A DNA stretch of 36,766 nucleotides, taken from positions 1 to 36,766 of the forward strand of contig NZ_MJAP01000006.1 in the NCBI RefSeq assembly GCF_001884735.1, read 5' to 3'. Positions 9,279-16,846 of the stretch are shown here, one piece after another. This stretch comes from Natronohydrobacter thiooxidans. GTDB taxonomy: Bacteria > Pseudomonadota > Alphaproteobacteria > Rhodobacterales > Rhodobacteraceae. Positions within the stretch are counted from its first letter, which is position 1. Each line of letters opens with the position of its first letter. The position numbers and the translations under genes were made by a program. The notes under the pieces are model-generated. The model saw only the letters and a list, made by a program, of their open reading frames with translations. It had not been told where the DNA came from and ran no database searches.

Positions 9279-10529
9279 ATGTCGACTAGGTTCCATGGTG
9301 GCGCAGCTCCCGTTCTTATTGCAACACTGATGCTGACGCAGACGATGGGGTGGGGCACCAGCATATCGCTGATCGGCGTCTTGGCCGCCCCCATGGGCGC
9401 GAGCCTGGAGCTGGAGCGCGCGACGATCTATGCTGGCGTCAGCGTCATGTTCATCATTGGTGCTATCGTTGCGCCACTGTCCGGTCGGCTCATTGATCAG
9501 ATCGGCGGGTTGACGGCACTTTGCCTTGGCACACCGTTATTCGGCGTTGCTCTGGGGCTGCTGGCGGTGGCGCAGGGTCCAGTAACCTATTTTGCGGCAT
9601 GGGGCATTTTCGGGCTAGGCATGCATCTCGCCCTTGCAACTGCGGCCTATGCCGCGCTGGTACAACTCTTCGGTGGCAACGCCTATCGCGGAATTGGCGT
9701 GCTAACCCTTGCCACCGGACTTTGCTCCACACTCTTCTGGCCGCTTTCCGAGGTTGCGCTTCAGGTCATGGACTGGCGGACTCTGTGCGGTATCTATGCT
9801 GGCGCCACGCTGCTGGTATCGTTTCCGGCGCATCTTGCGATCGCGCGGCATCATCGCCGCGCGCCAAACCGCCCTGACAACGAATCCGTCGAGGAAAACC
9901 TGGCCCACGTACCGCCCGATCGGGCACGTCTGGCCTTTCGTCTTCTGGTCATCATGACAACCCTGACTCACTGCGTCGGAATGGTGATGGCAATCTTGAC
10001 CATTGATCTTTTCGTTTCCCTTGGTACGCCGCGTGAGTCTGCCGTCTTCGCGGCATCACTCATCGGAATCGCGTTTCTGGTCAGTCGGGGCATCGACGTC
10101 GTTGTGGGCGCTCGAATCGCGCGCATGGCGCTTGCGCGGATCGTTTTCGCTATGTTGCCCTTGAGCCTGCTGCCCCTGCTCGCATTCGCGGTAGCCGAGG
10201 AACCGCTTCCGGTCTGGCTAGCGGCGGTTTCGGCGGTGCTTTATGGCTTGCCGGCTGGGCTTTTGGGTATCCTTCGTCCTGCGCTGCCATTTCATATCTT
10301 CGGTTCCTTCGGCTATGGGCACAGGCTAGGGCGCCTTGCCCGACCTATGGATCTGGCGAGCGCATTGGCACCATTCGGATTCGCCTGGCTGATCACCTGG
10401 TCACCGCAATATGCGCTTTGGGTGATCGTCATGATGAGCACTGCCGCCTTCATCGTGGTGCTTGCCCTGTCCAGGATCGTGTCCGAGGGCCCGAACCACC
10501 GACATTATCCGCCTTCGCCAATCGGATAG
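9279..10529 (+). CDS. major facilitator superfamily transporter
   Basis: This 416-aa membrane protein has about 12 hydrophobic segments. The MFS loop between helices 2 and 3 is SGRLIDQIGG (residues about 70-80). A long cytoplasmic loop with HHRRAPNRPDNE separates the two six-helix halves. The start is the internal ATG preceded by GGGGAGAG rather than the GTG 18 bases earlier. It is divergent from the importer operon and shares its regulatory region. By analogy with opine-metallophore loci that pair an ABC importer with an MFS exporter, it might export a chelator. This is inference, since no biosynthesis genes are in the window. Confidence 0.85.
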   Translation: MSTRFHGGAAPVLIATLMLTQTMGWGTSISLIGVLAAPMGASLELERATIYAGVSVMFIIGAIVAPLSGRLIDQIGGLTALCLGTPLFGVALGLLAVAQGPVTYFAAWGIFGLGMHLALATAAYAALVQLFGGNAYRGIGVLTLATGLCSTLFWPLSEVALQVMDWRTLCGIYAGATLLVSFPAHLAIARHHRRAPNRPDNESVEENLAHVPPDRARLAFRLLVIMTTLTHCVGMVMAILTIDLFVSLGTPRESAVFAASLIGIAFLVSRGIDVVVGARIARMALARIVFAMLPLSLLPLLAFAVAEEPLPVWLAAVSAVLYGLPAGLLGILRPALPFHIFGSFGYGHRLGRLARPMDLASALAPFGFAWLITWSPQYALWVIVMMSTAAFIVVLALSRIVSEGPNHRHYPPSPIG

Positions 10530-10570
10530 TCAAACCTGCGCAGCAATGACGCGCAGACGCATCACACAGT

Positions 10571-10610
10571 TTTGCTGAAGACCTGACTAGTTTGTTGAAG
10601 ACGTGACGTA
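10571..10610. repeat. two-copy tandem repeat, 20-bp period
   Basis: TTTGCTGAAGACCTGAC and TTTGTTGAAGACGTGAC follow each other with a 20-base period (two mismatches in 17). The second copy runs into the palindrome GACGTACGTC (10605-10614). The repeat lies just beyond the 3' end of the MFS gene and downstream of the convergent Fic gene. Two copies are too few to call iterons. Confidence 0.5.
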
Positions 10611-10762
10611 CGTCGCGGCTGGAGGACGCTAAGTTGAGCCATTATCATGTTTCCATGAAGTGTCTTCAGCGCTTGCAGTTTCTGGCGGCCTTGGCTCGCG
10701 GCAATCCTCGTCGCGATGCTGGTGCTTGCGCCTGTGACAAGTGCATGCAAGGATACTTTGAT

Positions 10763-12301
10763 CTAACTCATTGTTTCCGCGTATACTTGTTCGATGCGTG
10801 CCGTTTCATCATCGGTCAATGCCTTGAACTCATCGGATCTGGCTCGACGCGACAGGGTGCCTCCGTTTTGCTGAAGGAAGCGGAACAACAGATCAAGTGT
10901 GCGGCCAGGCATATCAACAATGGCTTCGACCTGGCCGCGGAACGCATCGTAATTTCGAAGGAATGTCGTCTCGGACGGCAAGTCTTCTTCGATTGTCTTT
11001 TGAACGCATGAATAGAGAAACTCTGCGTGCGGGGTTGCGTCGAAGAAGCGGTAGAAATCGCCTGTGTCATTCAAGACCCGCACGTTGAATTTCACCGTCG
11101 GCTCCCACTCGATCAGCGGCAGCAGCCGTGCTGAGTAGCTCTCAAGCACCGTTCTGTACTCCTCGATACGTTCGAGGATCGCGGCTGATACCGGGAAAAC
11201 TACTCCCTGTGGGTTAAAGCCGCGCTCTGCCAGAACATGGTGGATCAGGTAGCGGTGCAGTCGGCCATTGCCGTCTTCAAACGGGTGTATGTAGACGAAA
11301 CCGAATGCGAGAATTGCAGCGGACACGATCGGGTCGGAGTGTCGAGACGCGTCTTGATCGAACGCGATTATCCCGTCGGTCAGGGATGAAAGATCTTCAT
11401 GTCGAGCACTTATGTGTTCAGGCAACGGCATCCTTGTTTCGCGGTCATGCTCGCCAACGAAACCGCCCTCGTCGCGGAAACCCAGCTTGCTGAACCGGGT
11501 ATCACCTATGACGATCCGTTGCAGTCGTAGCAGCTCATCGCGGTCGAGCGGTTGGCGACCGGCTTCGCCGATAGCTCGACCCCATCGCTGAATCCGGTCT
11601 TGTGGCGGACGCTCGCCTTCGATGGCGTAGCTGGAACGAGAGTCTTTGAGCAAAAGGAATGCAGCCGTGCGCGCGAGCAAGTCCCGGGGGACGTCAGCAA
11701 TGACCGCCCGGGCACGACTGGCCAGGTCCATGGCGATGAACTCGTCTAGCTTTTGCGTGCGAAAGACCAGCGGGCAGAAGTCTCTGGTTCCCGGTAGATT
11801 GTTTTTCACGCGATATCGGGGGGCGTTTTCACCTTCCGTGGCGAACTGCTGGTCGGGATCAACCACGGGCACGTAGCGACCGCCGTCTGCGTCTGGCAAA
11901 TCCAACCGGCTACCTGTTAGCCATTCATACAGAAACCATATGCGCCTTGCGTAGCTGCCGGTCGGCTTGTCGCGCACGATTTCAATGATGGCGTCAGGGC
12001 CAGTCGCGGCGAACAGCTTCGTGAGGATAGCAAGATCAAGACCTTCGTACTTGAGCGCGAAGGTGAGGTGGCCATTTAGGTCTGAACTCGGGGCGTGGCG
12101 CGGCGTCAGGATGCGCCATGCATCGTCCTCAACGACCCGGTGATGGTTTCCCGTTGCCGAAAGTTTGCGAGGCAGCGGCACAGACAATCCGTAGGCCTCG
12201 GTCAGCGCCCCGTAACCTGCCAATGTGGCGGTCTCCGGAAGACGACGTTCCCGAAAAACGGTCCTCGGGCCCGAAAAATGTACCTCTTGGTCGGATGGCA
12301 T
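10763..12301 (-). CDS. Fic family protein (probable AMP-transferase)
   Basis: This 512-aa protein has the Fic catalytic motif HPFEDGNGRLHR at 339-350, including the catalytic His and the phosphate-binding GNGR loop, so it should be an active AMPylase or related NMP-transferase. An N-terminal inhibitory-helix motif (S/T)xxxE(G/N) is present as SYAIEG at 224-229, which makes it a self-inhibited class II Fic with the regulatory glutamate E228. The first ~180 residues form an extra domain (KYEGLDL..., GSYARRIWFLYEWL) seen in the ~500-aa Fic subfamily. A C-terminal helical domain follows the Fic core. No antitoxin gene is adjacent. The gene stands alone between an MFS gene and a degraded operon, with an AT-rich leader, which suggests horizontal acquisition. 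The target is unknown. Confidence 0.9.
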   Translation of the reverse strand: MPSDQEVHFSGPRTVFRERRLPETATLAGYGALTEAYGLSVPLPRKLSATGNHHRVVEDDAWRILTPRHAPSSDLNGHLTFALKYEGLDLAILTKLFAATGPDAIIEIVRDKPTGSYARRIWFLYEWLTGSRLDLPDADGGRYVPVVDPDQQFATEGENAPRYRVKNNLPGTRDFCPLVFRTQKLDEFIAMDLASRARAVIADVPRDLLARTAAFLLLKDSRSSYAIEGERPPQDRIQRWGRAIGEAGRQPLDRDELLRLQRIVIGDTRFSKLGFRDEGGFVGEHDRETRMPLPEHISARHEDLSSLTDGIIAFDQDASRHSDPIVSAAILAFGFVYIHPFEDGNGRLHRYLIHHVLAERGFNPQGVVFPVSAAILERIEEYRTVLESYSARLLPLIEWEPTVKFNVRVLNDTGDFYRFFDATPHAEFLYSCVQKTIEEDLPSETTFLRNYDAFRGQVEAIVDMPGRTLDLLFRFLQQNGGTLSRRARSDEFKALTDDETARIEQVYAETMS

Positions 12302-12724
12302 GAATTCCGTTCCTTTGGCATGAAATTTTGTTGTAGAATCTCTACTCCATGAAATTTGATCCTATCATATGAAAACTGTACTTGAATAGGGATTGCGGGT
12401 GAAAAACAGTTCTATTCGCGCAGATCGAAAGACGAGGTTGAACAAGTCCTCCAACGATCTATGCCGAGTAGTAATTGTCCTCGTCAAAAGGACAATCATT
12501 CCTAAGCATGACCACACCGCGTTTCACAGCATTTTCTTCGGTGCCGAACACCTCTACGGAGAGCCGACACCAGCTACAGGGAATGACAGGCCCTGGAACC
12601 GTACCATAGTCGCCGGGGGCGAATACAAGAATGCCCAGTACAAGACTTATGCGGACCAAGCCGAAGAAGAAATCCTGCGCGAGTTCTGGACTGATGCCGT
12701 CTCTGTCTTGTCGCGGCTCACTGT
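12302..12724. other. intergenic stretch without a recognisable gene
   Basis: Apart from the Fic upstream repeats at 12319-12357, I see no supported gene here. A long plus-strand frame (12393 onward) crosses the degraded transporter and phosphorylase remnants antisense and has no family resemblance. A minus-strand frame continues past the EamA remnant but loses all transporter character. It is probably decayed sequence. Confidence 0.5.
12319..12357. promoter_or_regulatory. direct repeat and dyad upstream of the Fic gene
   Basis: CATGAAATTT occurs at 12319-12328 and again at 12348-12357. Between them is the dyad GTAGA-ATC-TCTAC (12333-12345). The block begins 18 bases upstream of the Fic start in the most AT-rich part of this region. 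It could be an autoregulatory operator, because some Fic systems are autoregulated. This is inference. Confidence 0.35.
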
Positions 12725-12935
12725 CCTTTACACCCCGCGTGGCAAGCACGACCCCGGCAACGGTCAGCGCCATGCGAACCCGCTAAGCGTAGACAGCCTT
12801 TCGCCCAGGAACACGATACTGATCGCTACGCCCAGTAGCGGCGTAAGGAAAGTGAATGCATTAGCCCGTGTTGAGCGGGTAGTATCTGAGAACGCTGATC
12901 CACAGCGCGAGCGTGGCCGCTGTTCCCCCAACGGC
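12725..12935 (-). pseudogene. 3' remnant of an EamA/DMT-family transporter
   Basis: Pieces of the last ~70 residues of a drug/metabolite transporter can be read in three frames: ATLALWISVLRYYPLNTG, then NAFTFLTPLLGVAISIVFLG...ERLSTLSG, then MALTVAGVVLAT. The frame changes near 12,870 and again near 12,773. The 5' four-fifths of the gene are missing and replaced by the phosphorylase stump. It is plainly dead. Confidence 0.7.
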
Positions 12936-13239
12936 CAGACGGGGCGGAGCGCACCACCGCCGCGTCCCCCACGACCGCGCCGAGGCGTGCCCAGATGTTT
13001 TCCGACAGCCCGATCTCGTGCAGGTTCAGCCCGCCTCCCTCGACCGGAAGCAGCCTCGCCGTGACGCGGCGCCCGCCGGATTCGATCTCGACCCAGGCGC
13101 GTGCGTGCAGCCCTTCGGACCGGCAGACATGGCAATCGGCCCGCATCATCGCGACCGGCTCGCCCTGGCTGTGCAACCCCATGCGGACAAGCCGCATCGG
13201 CGCCGGGGAAACCCGGCCGCCGCCGTCCTGCGGGCTCAA
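12930..13239 (-). pseudogene. 5' stump of archaeal-type thymidine/AMP phosphorylase
   Basis: From a TTG start with AGGAG upstream, about 95 residues match the N-terminal domain of the long thymidine/AMP phosphorylase family: a segment ...GEPVAMMRADCHVCRSEGL, then ...LNLHEIGLSENIW, then GDAAVV. The remaining three-quarters, including the catalytic glycosyl-transferase domains, are absent. The frame runs straight into the EamA remnant near 12,930, implying a deletion that fused two unrelated genes. The intact enzyme would cleave nucleosides or NMPs with phosphate. The neighbouring PRPP-synthase-like and metallo-beta-lactamase genes suggest an ancestral nucleotide-recycling operon. Confidence 0.72.
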
Positions 13240-13274
13240 AGCGCGAACTCCTGATACTGGCGCGCGGCATTGGC

Positions 13275-14594
13275 TTACCCGCCAAGCTCGCGGCCGATCT
13301 TCACGCGCAATGCTTCGGCAGCGTCCGGCTCTCCATGGACGATTATGACCCGCTTCGGCGGGGCGCTGAATCCGCCCAGCCAGCGCAGCAACTCGTCTGC
13401 GTCGGCATGGGCCGACAGCATCGGCAGGTCGGCAATCTCAGCCCGCACGGGCACCCATTCGCCGAACATCTTTACCTCGGACGCGCCGTCCACCATCGAC
13501 CGACCGCGCGTTCCCGCAGCCTGGAAGCCGGTGAACAGTATGAGATTTCGCCGGTCTGGCGCGAAGGCACGGATGTGGTGCAGGACGCGCCCCCCGGTCG
13601 CCATGCCGCTGGCCGAAATCACTATCTTGGGATAGGGCGTGGCGATGATCGCTTTCGAGCCCTCGACATCGCGGACATAAGTGGCGATGGCACAGGTCTT
13701 GCGACAGATGTCGGCGCACATCCGGTGGTCGTCGGGATGAGCGCAAAGAAGCTCGCTGGCGTCGATTGCCATCGGGCTGTCGAGAAAGACTGGCAGATTG
13801 CGGAACCGTCCATCCTGCTTCAGCTTCGCGATGTAGTAAAGCAACGACTGCGCGCGACCGACGGCAAAGGACGGGATCACTATGGTGCCGCCCCGCGCCG
13901 CTGCGCGCGAGATCAGCGCCGCCAATGCCTTGACCGGGTCTGTCTGGTCATGACGTCGGTTGCCATAGGTCGATTCGATCACGACATGATCAGCCTCTTC
14001 CACGGGTTCAGGGTCGATCATGACCTCGTCGCCATAACGCCCCAGATCGCCTGAAAACGCGATCTTGCGGCCAGCCCAGCTGATCGTCGCCGTTGCCGCT
14101 CCGAGAATGTGGCCAGCGTGCCGGTAGATCAGTTCGGCATCGCCGAGAATGGTCGTCGGGGCATGGAAATCGACAACAACGAAGGCTTGAAGCGCGCGCT
14201 CTGCCTTTTTCACGCCGTAGAGCGGACGAGCTGGCTTGTGCCGGGTGAAGCCCTTGCGGTTGGCGTATTCGGCTTCCTTTTCCTGAATGTGGCCGCTGTC
14301 GCGCAGAATGATCTCGGCCACCTCACGGGTCGCGGGGGTGGCGTAGATCGGGCCGCGAAAGCCGTCGGCCACCAGCTTCGGAAGATAGCCGCAGTGATCA
14401 AGATGGGCGTGGGTCAGCACCACCGCACCGATCGAGCCAGGTTCGACCGGAAAGGGCGCCCGGTTCAGATCGCGAAGGTACTTGAAACCCTGAAACAGGC
14501 CGCAATTGATCAGGATGCGCTGGTTGCCTCGGGTCAGCAGGTGGCGCGATCCAGTGACGGTGCCGGCGGCGCCGTCGGTGGTGAGAGTCAGCAT
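13275..14594 (-). CDS. MBL-fold metallohydrolase with beta-CASP and RMMBL domains (putative RNA exonuclease)
   Basis: This 439-aa metallo-beta-lactamase-fold nuclease is of the CPSF73/RNase J-related bacterial group. The zinc-binding motif HAHLDH is at 62-67, later ligand motifs include GDLGRYG, and the beta-CASP region contains IPSFAVGRAQ. The C-terminal RMMBL segment carries SAHAD and the final VHGEP His. All signature residues appear present, so the product should be active. The start is the Met preceded by AGGAG. It overlaps the end of the PRPP-synthase-like pseudogene by 7 bases, suggesting former translational coupling. It is the only intact member of this operon. The family is thought to process or degrade RNA, but the substrate here is unknown. 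Confidence 0.9.
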   Translation of the reverse strand: MLTLTTDGAAGTVTGSRHLLTRGNQRILINCGLFQGFKYLRDLNRAPFPVEPGSIGAVVLTHAHLDHCGYLPKLVADGFRGPIYATPATREVAEIILRDSGHIQEKEAEYANRKGFTRHKPARPLYGVKKAERALQAFVVVDFHAPTTILGDAELIYRHAGHILGAATATISWAGRKIAFSGDLGRYGDEVMIDPEPVEEADHVVIESTYGNRRHDQTDPVKALAALISRAAARGGTIVIPSFAVGRAQSLLYYIAKLKQDGRFRNLPVFLDSPMAIDASELLCAHPDDHRMCADICRKTCAIATYVRDVEGSKAIIATPYPKIVISASGMATGGRVLHHIRAFAPDRRNLILFTGFQAAGTRGRSMVDGASEVKMFGEWVPVRAEIADLPMLSAHADADELLRWLGGFSAPPKRVIIVHGEPDAAEALRVKIGRELGG

Positions 14595-15163
14595 CTGGGA
14601 TACTCCTGTCGGGTCCGGGGTCTGTCGGGCAGTGCAGCCAACGCCCGGGCAACGAGCGGGGCGAGCGGGATCGCATTCGACGGATGGGGCACGTTGTCGC
14701 AAGATACCACGCGCGTCGCGACCGACTGAATGCGTGCAAGAGCATCACCGGCGAACAATGCGCACACCGTCCGGGACATGCCGCGCGCGGCCAGCAGCCC
14801 GGCCGCTGCGATCAGCGTGCGGCCTGAGGATACGATGTCGTCGACAAGCACTGGCGCGCGACCCGCGTGGCCGACTAGGTCTGGCAGTTCGACGGACACA
14901 TCATAGTCGCCGCGTCGGGTCTTTTCCATCACCGCCCAAGGCGCTCAGATCCGCCCGGCGATAGCCGCGACCCATTGCGCGCTTTCCGAATCCGGGCCGA
15001 TCAGCAACGGCCGTTCGACTTCGGCCGCGATCCAGTCCGCAAGGGCGGGGGCGGCCTGCGCGGCGGCGGCGAGGTCTTGCGCGAAATCTTCGTTGCCAGG
15101 CAAGGGCCGGACAAGCCGATCGGTCTTCATCCTGCCCGCCGGGTTGTCGGAATGGACGTGCAT
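14588..15163 (-). pseudogene. ribose-phosphate pyrophosphokinase-like gene, deleted and nonsense-interrupted
   Basis: The N-terminal PLPGNEDFAQDLA is followed almost at once by ALADWIAAEVERPLLIGPDS, which in intact PRPP-synthase-like proteins lies about 100 residues further on. A large in-frame internal deletion is therefore likely. An in-frame TGA (14945-14947) then interrupts AGRI-stop-APWAVMEKTRRGD. After it the C-terminal half continues, with the PRPP-binding loop VLVDDIVSSGRT intact. The deletion removes the ATP-binding flag region, so the gene cannot make an active synthase. It belonged to an operon with the MBL-fold nuclease and the phosphorylase stump. Confidence 0.75.
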
Positions 15164-15178
15164 GGGGCGCGGCCGGGA

Positions 15179-15450
15179 TCAGGCGAAGCGCCGGTAAAAG
15201 TAGTTGCGGATCGGCACGAACAGGATGGCGATGTACCATCCCCAGAACGCGGCCACAGAAGCCCCACGATGACCCCGGTGGCGCTGAGCCAGACGAAGCC
15301 CGGAAGCAGCGCCTCAAGCACCATGCGCATCCCCGGCTCCGGCAGGACAAGGGCGGCCAACAGGCACAGAATGAAGCTGACCACCAAGAATACCGACAGC
15401 GTGAGGCCGAGCGGCATGATGGTCATCGGGCGAAAGTCGGATGCGGTCAT
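15179..15450 (-). pseudogene. small two-TM membrane protein (DUF5676-like), frameshifted
   Basis: From an ATG with GGAGGG upstream, the frame encodes two hydrophobic segments: TLSVFLVVSFILCLLAALVL, then a second ending GFVWLSATGVIVG. The frame then shifts, and the other frame continues with the expected C-terminus AFWGWYIAILFVPIRNYFY and a stop at 15179-15181. One missing base in the C4 run at 15262-15265 (G run on the coding strand) would restore an ~90-aa protein. The family is small membrane proteins frequently found in metal-resistance islands. It may be a real pseudogene or a homopolymer sequencing error. Confidence 0.6.
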
Positions 15451-15599
15451 GAATGTCCCTCCGTTCGGGCTGAAAGAATTAGCAGATACTTCAATGACGC
15501 GGCCCGGGCCTCGTCATTACATCGACCCTGCGCTTTTCCGTGTCCGGGCAGGCTTCGGCGTGTCTGCCGGTCAGGGGCGTTGCGCTGGCATGAACGAGA

Positions 15600-15641
15600 T
15601 TGACTCAGGTCAACGTTGCCCAGGGCAAAGCGCTGTAATAT
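15600..15641 (+). promoter_or_regulatory. FNR/FnrL-type class II promoter of the gene at 15648
   Basis: TTGACTCAGGTCAA (15600-15613) is a perfect FNR-family palindrome (TTGAC-N4-GTCAA). TAATAT at 15636-15641 is a strong -10 hexamer. With a transcription start at 15648 the hexamer occupies -12 to -7 and the palindrome is centred at -41.5, which is exactly class II FNR spacing. That start coincides with the A of the ATG. Confidence 0.7.
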
Positions 15642-15647
15642 CGAACA

Positions 15648-16028
15648 ATGAAACGTTGCATCCGATCACAGCAGCGCCGAAAGACCCATGCGGTTAGCGC
15701 CGCAGTGCTTGCGATTGTATCGGTTCTGGCGATCATCGCTGTTCTGGTCGTAACGACCGAGTTGCAAACTGATCTTGTGAATGAACAGCCAGTCGCAACC
15801 GTGGTGCATATCGGGGCCGTTCCGTCGCATGACTGCGCAACGCTTCCTGGCAATAGCGCCACCCATTGCCAGCCTCCCCTCGCAGCTTCTGCCGATGAGG
15901 ATACCGGCATCCATGGCCAGAATAGGCTGGCTGCCAAACGGTGGGTGCCGGATGGCGGGGCGGGCCGGATGCAGCACCGGCCAGGCGGGCCATTTCGCCC
16001 ACCGATCACGTTTTCTGCCTTCGCTTGA
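15648..16028 (+). CDS. small membrane-anchored protein with Cys/His motif, possibly leaderless
   Basis: This 126-aa protein has one N-terminal transmembrane segment (about residues 16-36) and a periplasmic tail with HDCATLPGNSATHC (two Cys, two His). It ends in a Pro-rich PGGPFRPPITF. It has no family that I can name. Its architecture (anchor, Cys/His motif, terminal Pro-Pro) echoes the two small proteins flanking the copper promoter at 24.2 kb. No Shine-Dalgarno sequence precedes the ATG, and the predicted FNR-dependent start lies on the ATG itself. A role in copper handling under low oxygen is inferred from context only. Confidence 0.6.
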   Translation: MKRCIRSQQRRKTHAVSAAVLAIVSVLAIIAVLVVTTELQTDLVNEQPVATVVHIGAVPSHDCATLPGNSATHCQPPLAASADEDTGIHGQNRLAAKRWVPDGGAGRMQHRPGGPFRPPITFSAFA

Positions 16029-16119
16029 GCCGGAATGCCCGTGGGTCCTGCCCGACCGTTGTCGGCGGCGTGGTCATCATGGGGTTCCCAGCACATCGAT
16101 TCAGTGAACGGACCTCGAA

Positions 16120-16711
16120 ATGTTGCATACCAGCCTTTCCCGGCAGAACCTGCCACGACCGCAATCGGTCGAACCCGACCCCTTCACACGGCTTTCTGCC
16201 CGCCGGGCGGAGTATCTGATATACCTGCGTCGTCGGACCGGCGATGCCGACACGGCCGAGGATGTCTTGCAGGACTTCAACCTCAAGGTCATCCGCACCG
16301 CCCATCGCGCCGCGCCGCTGCGCAACACCGACGCCTGGCTTGCCCGCGTACTGCGCAACACCCTTTATGACCACTACCGTCGGCAGGGCGCGCCACCGGG
16401 CCGAAGCCGCCTATGCCGATCACGTCGCGGCACTTGTCACTCCGGTTGCCGCGTCGGCCGATGCGGTCGAAGCCCCGTCGGCGGACGCGGATCTGGAGGC
16501 CGCATATGCGGCCCTGGCCAATATCCGCCCGGACCATGAAGCACTGATCCGTGCGCTATACCTGCGAGGCCTTCCGCGCGAGGCACTTGCACAGGAACTG
16601 GGACTCGAGGTCGGCACAGTGAATGTGCGCGCCTTTCGCGCGCGCCGTGCGTTGCGCGACGAGATGGCGCGGCAGGCGACCGAGGACCCGGCCACGCTCG
16701 TGCCGATGTAA
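16120..16711 (+). pseudogene. ECF-type RNA polymerase sigma factor, frameshifted
   Basis: The first frame encodes sigma region 2 (FTRLSARRAEYLIYLRRRTG, then DAEDVLQDFNLKV-like and YDHYRRQ). The frame one base over continues from about 16,390 with a linker and region 4 (ALIRALYLRGLPREALAQEL, then VGTVNVRAFRARRAL). Removing one G from the GGG at 16386-16388 would join the halves into a ~195-aa ECF sigma factor. As given, no full-length protein can be made. It is either recent decay or a sequencing error. The exported protein 135 bases downstream might be its target or anti-sigma partner, but nothing in that protein looks like an anti-sigma domain. Confidence 0.75.
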
Positions 16712-16846
16712 TCGCCGGACGCGTCGTGCGTCTGATTTATGGTGAGGGCTGCTGCCGGGGCTGTGGGGTCGATCATCAACGGGAGATCGCGCATGAACAC
16801 ATCCGGGATGCGGTCCGATCCCTGCCACCAATGACGGAGGGTTAGC

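Noticed and set aside
10634..10760. signal-peptide-like hydrophobic run (LAAILVAMLVLAPV) in the plus strand beyond the Fic gene
   Set aside because: It resembles the signal of the small Cys-rich protein at 24.1 kb, but it has no in-frame start and stops after a few residues.
12393..13064. 223-codon plus-strand open frame
   Set aside because: It runs antisense through the phosphorylase stump and EamA remnant. It has no family resemblance and shows the Arg/Pro-rich composition of a GC-rich shadow frame.
13101..14054. 317-codon plus-strand open frame
   Set aside because: It is antisense to the well-supported MBL-fold nuclease and has no recognisable domains.
14975..15697. 240-codon plus-strand open frame
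   Set aside because: It is antisense to the PRPP-synthase-like and DUF5676-like remnants, with no motifs.
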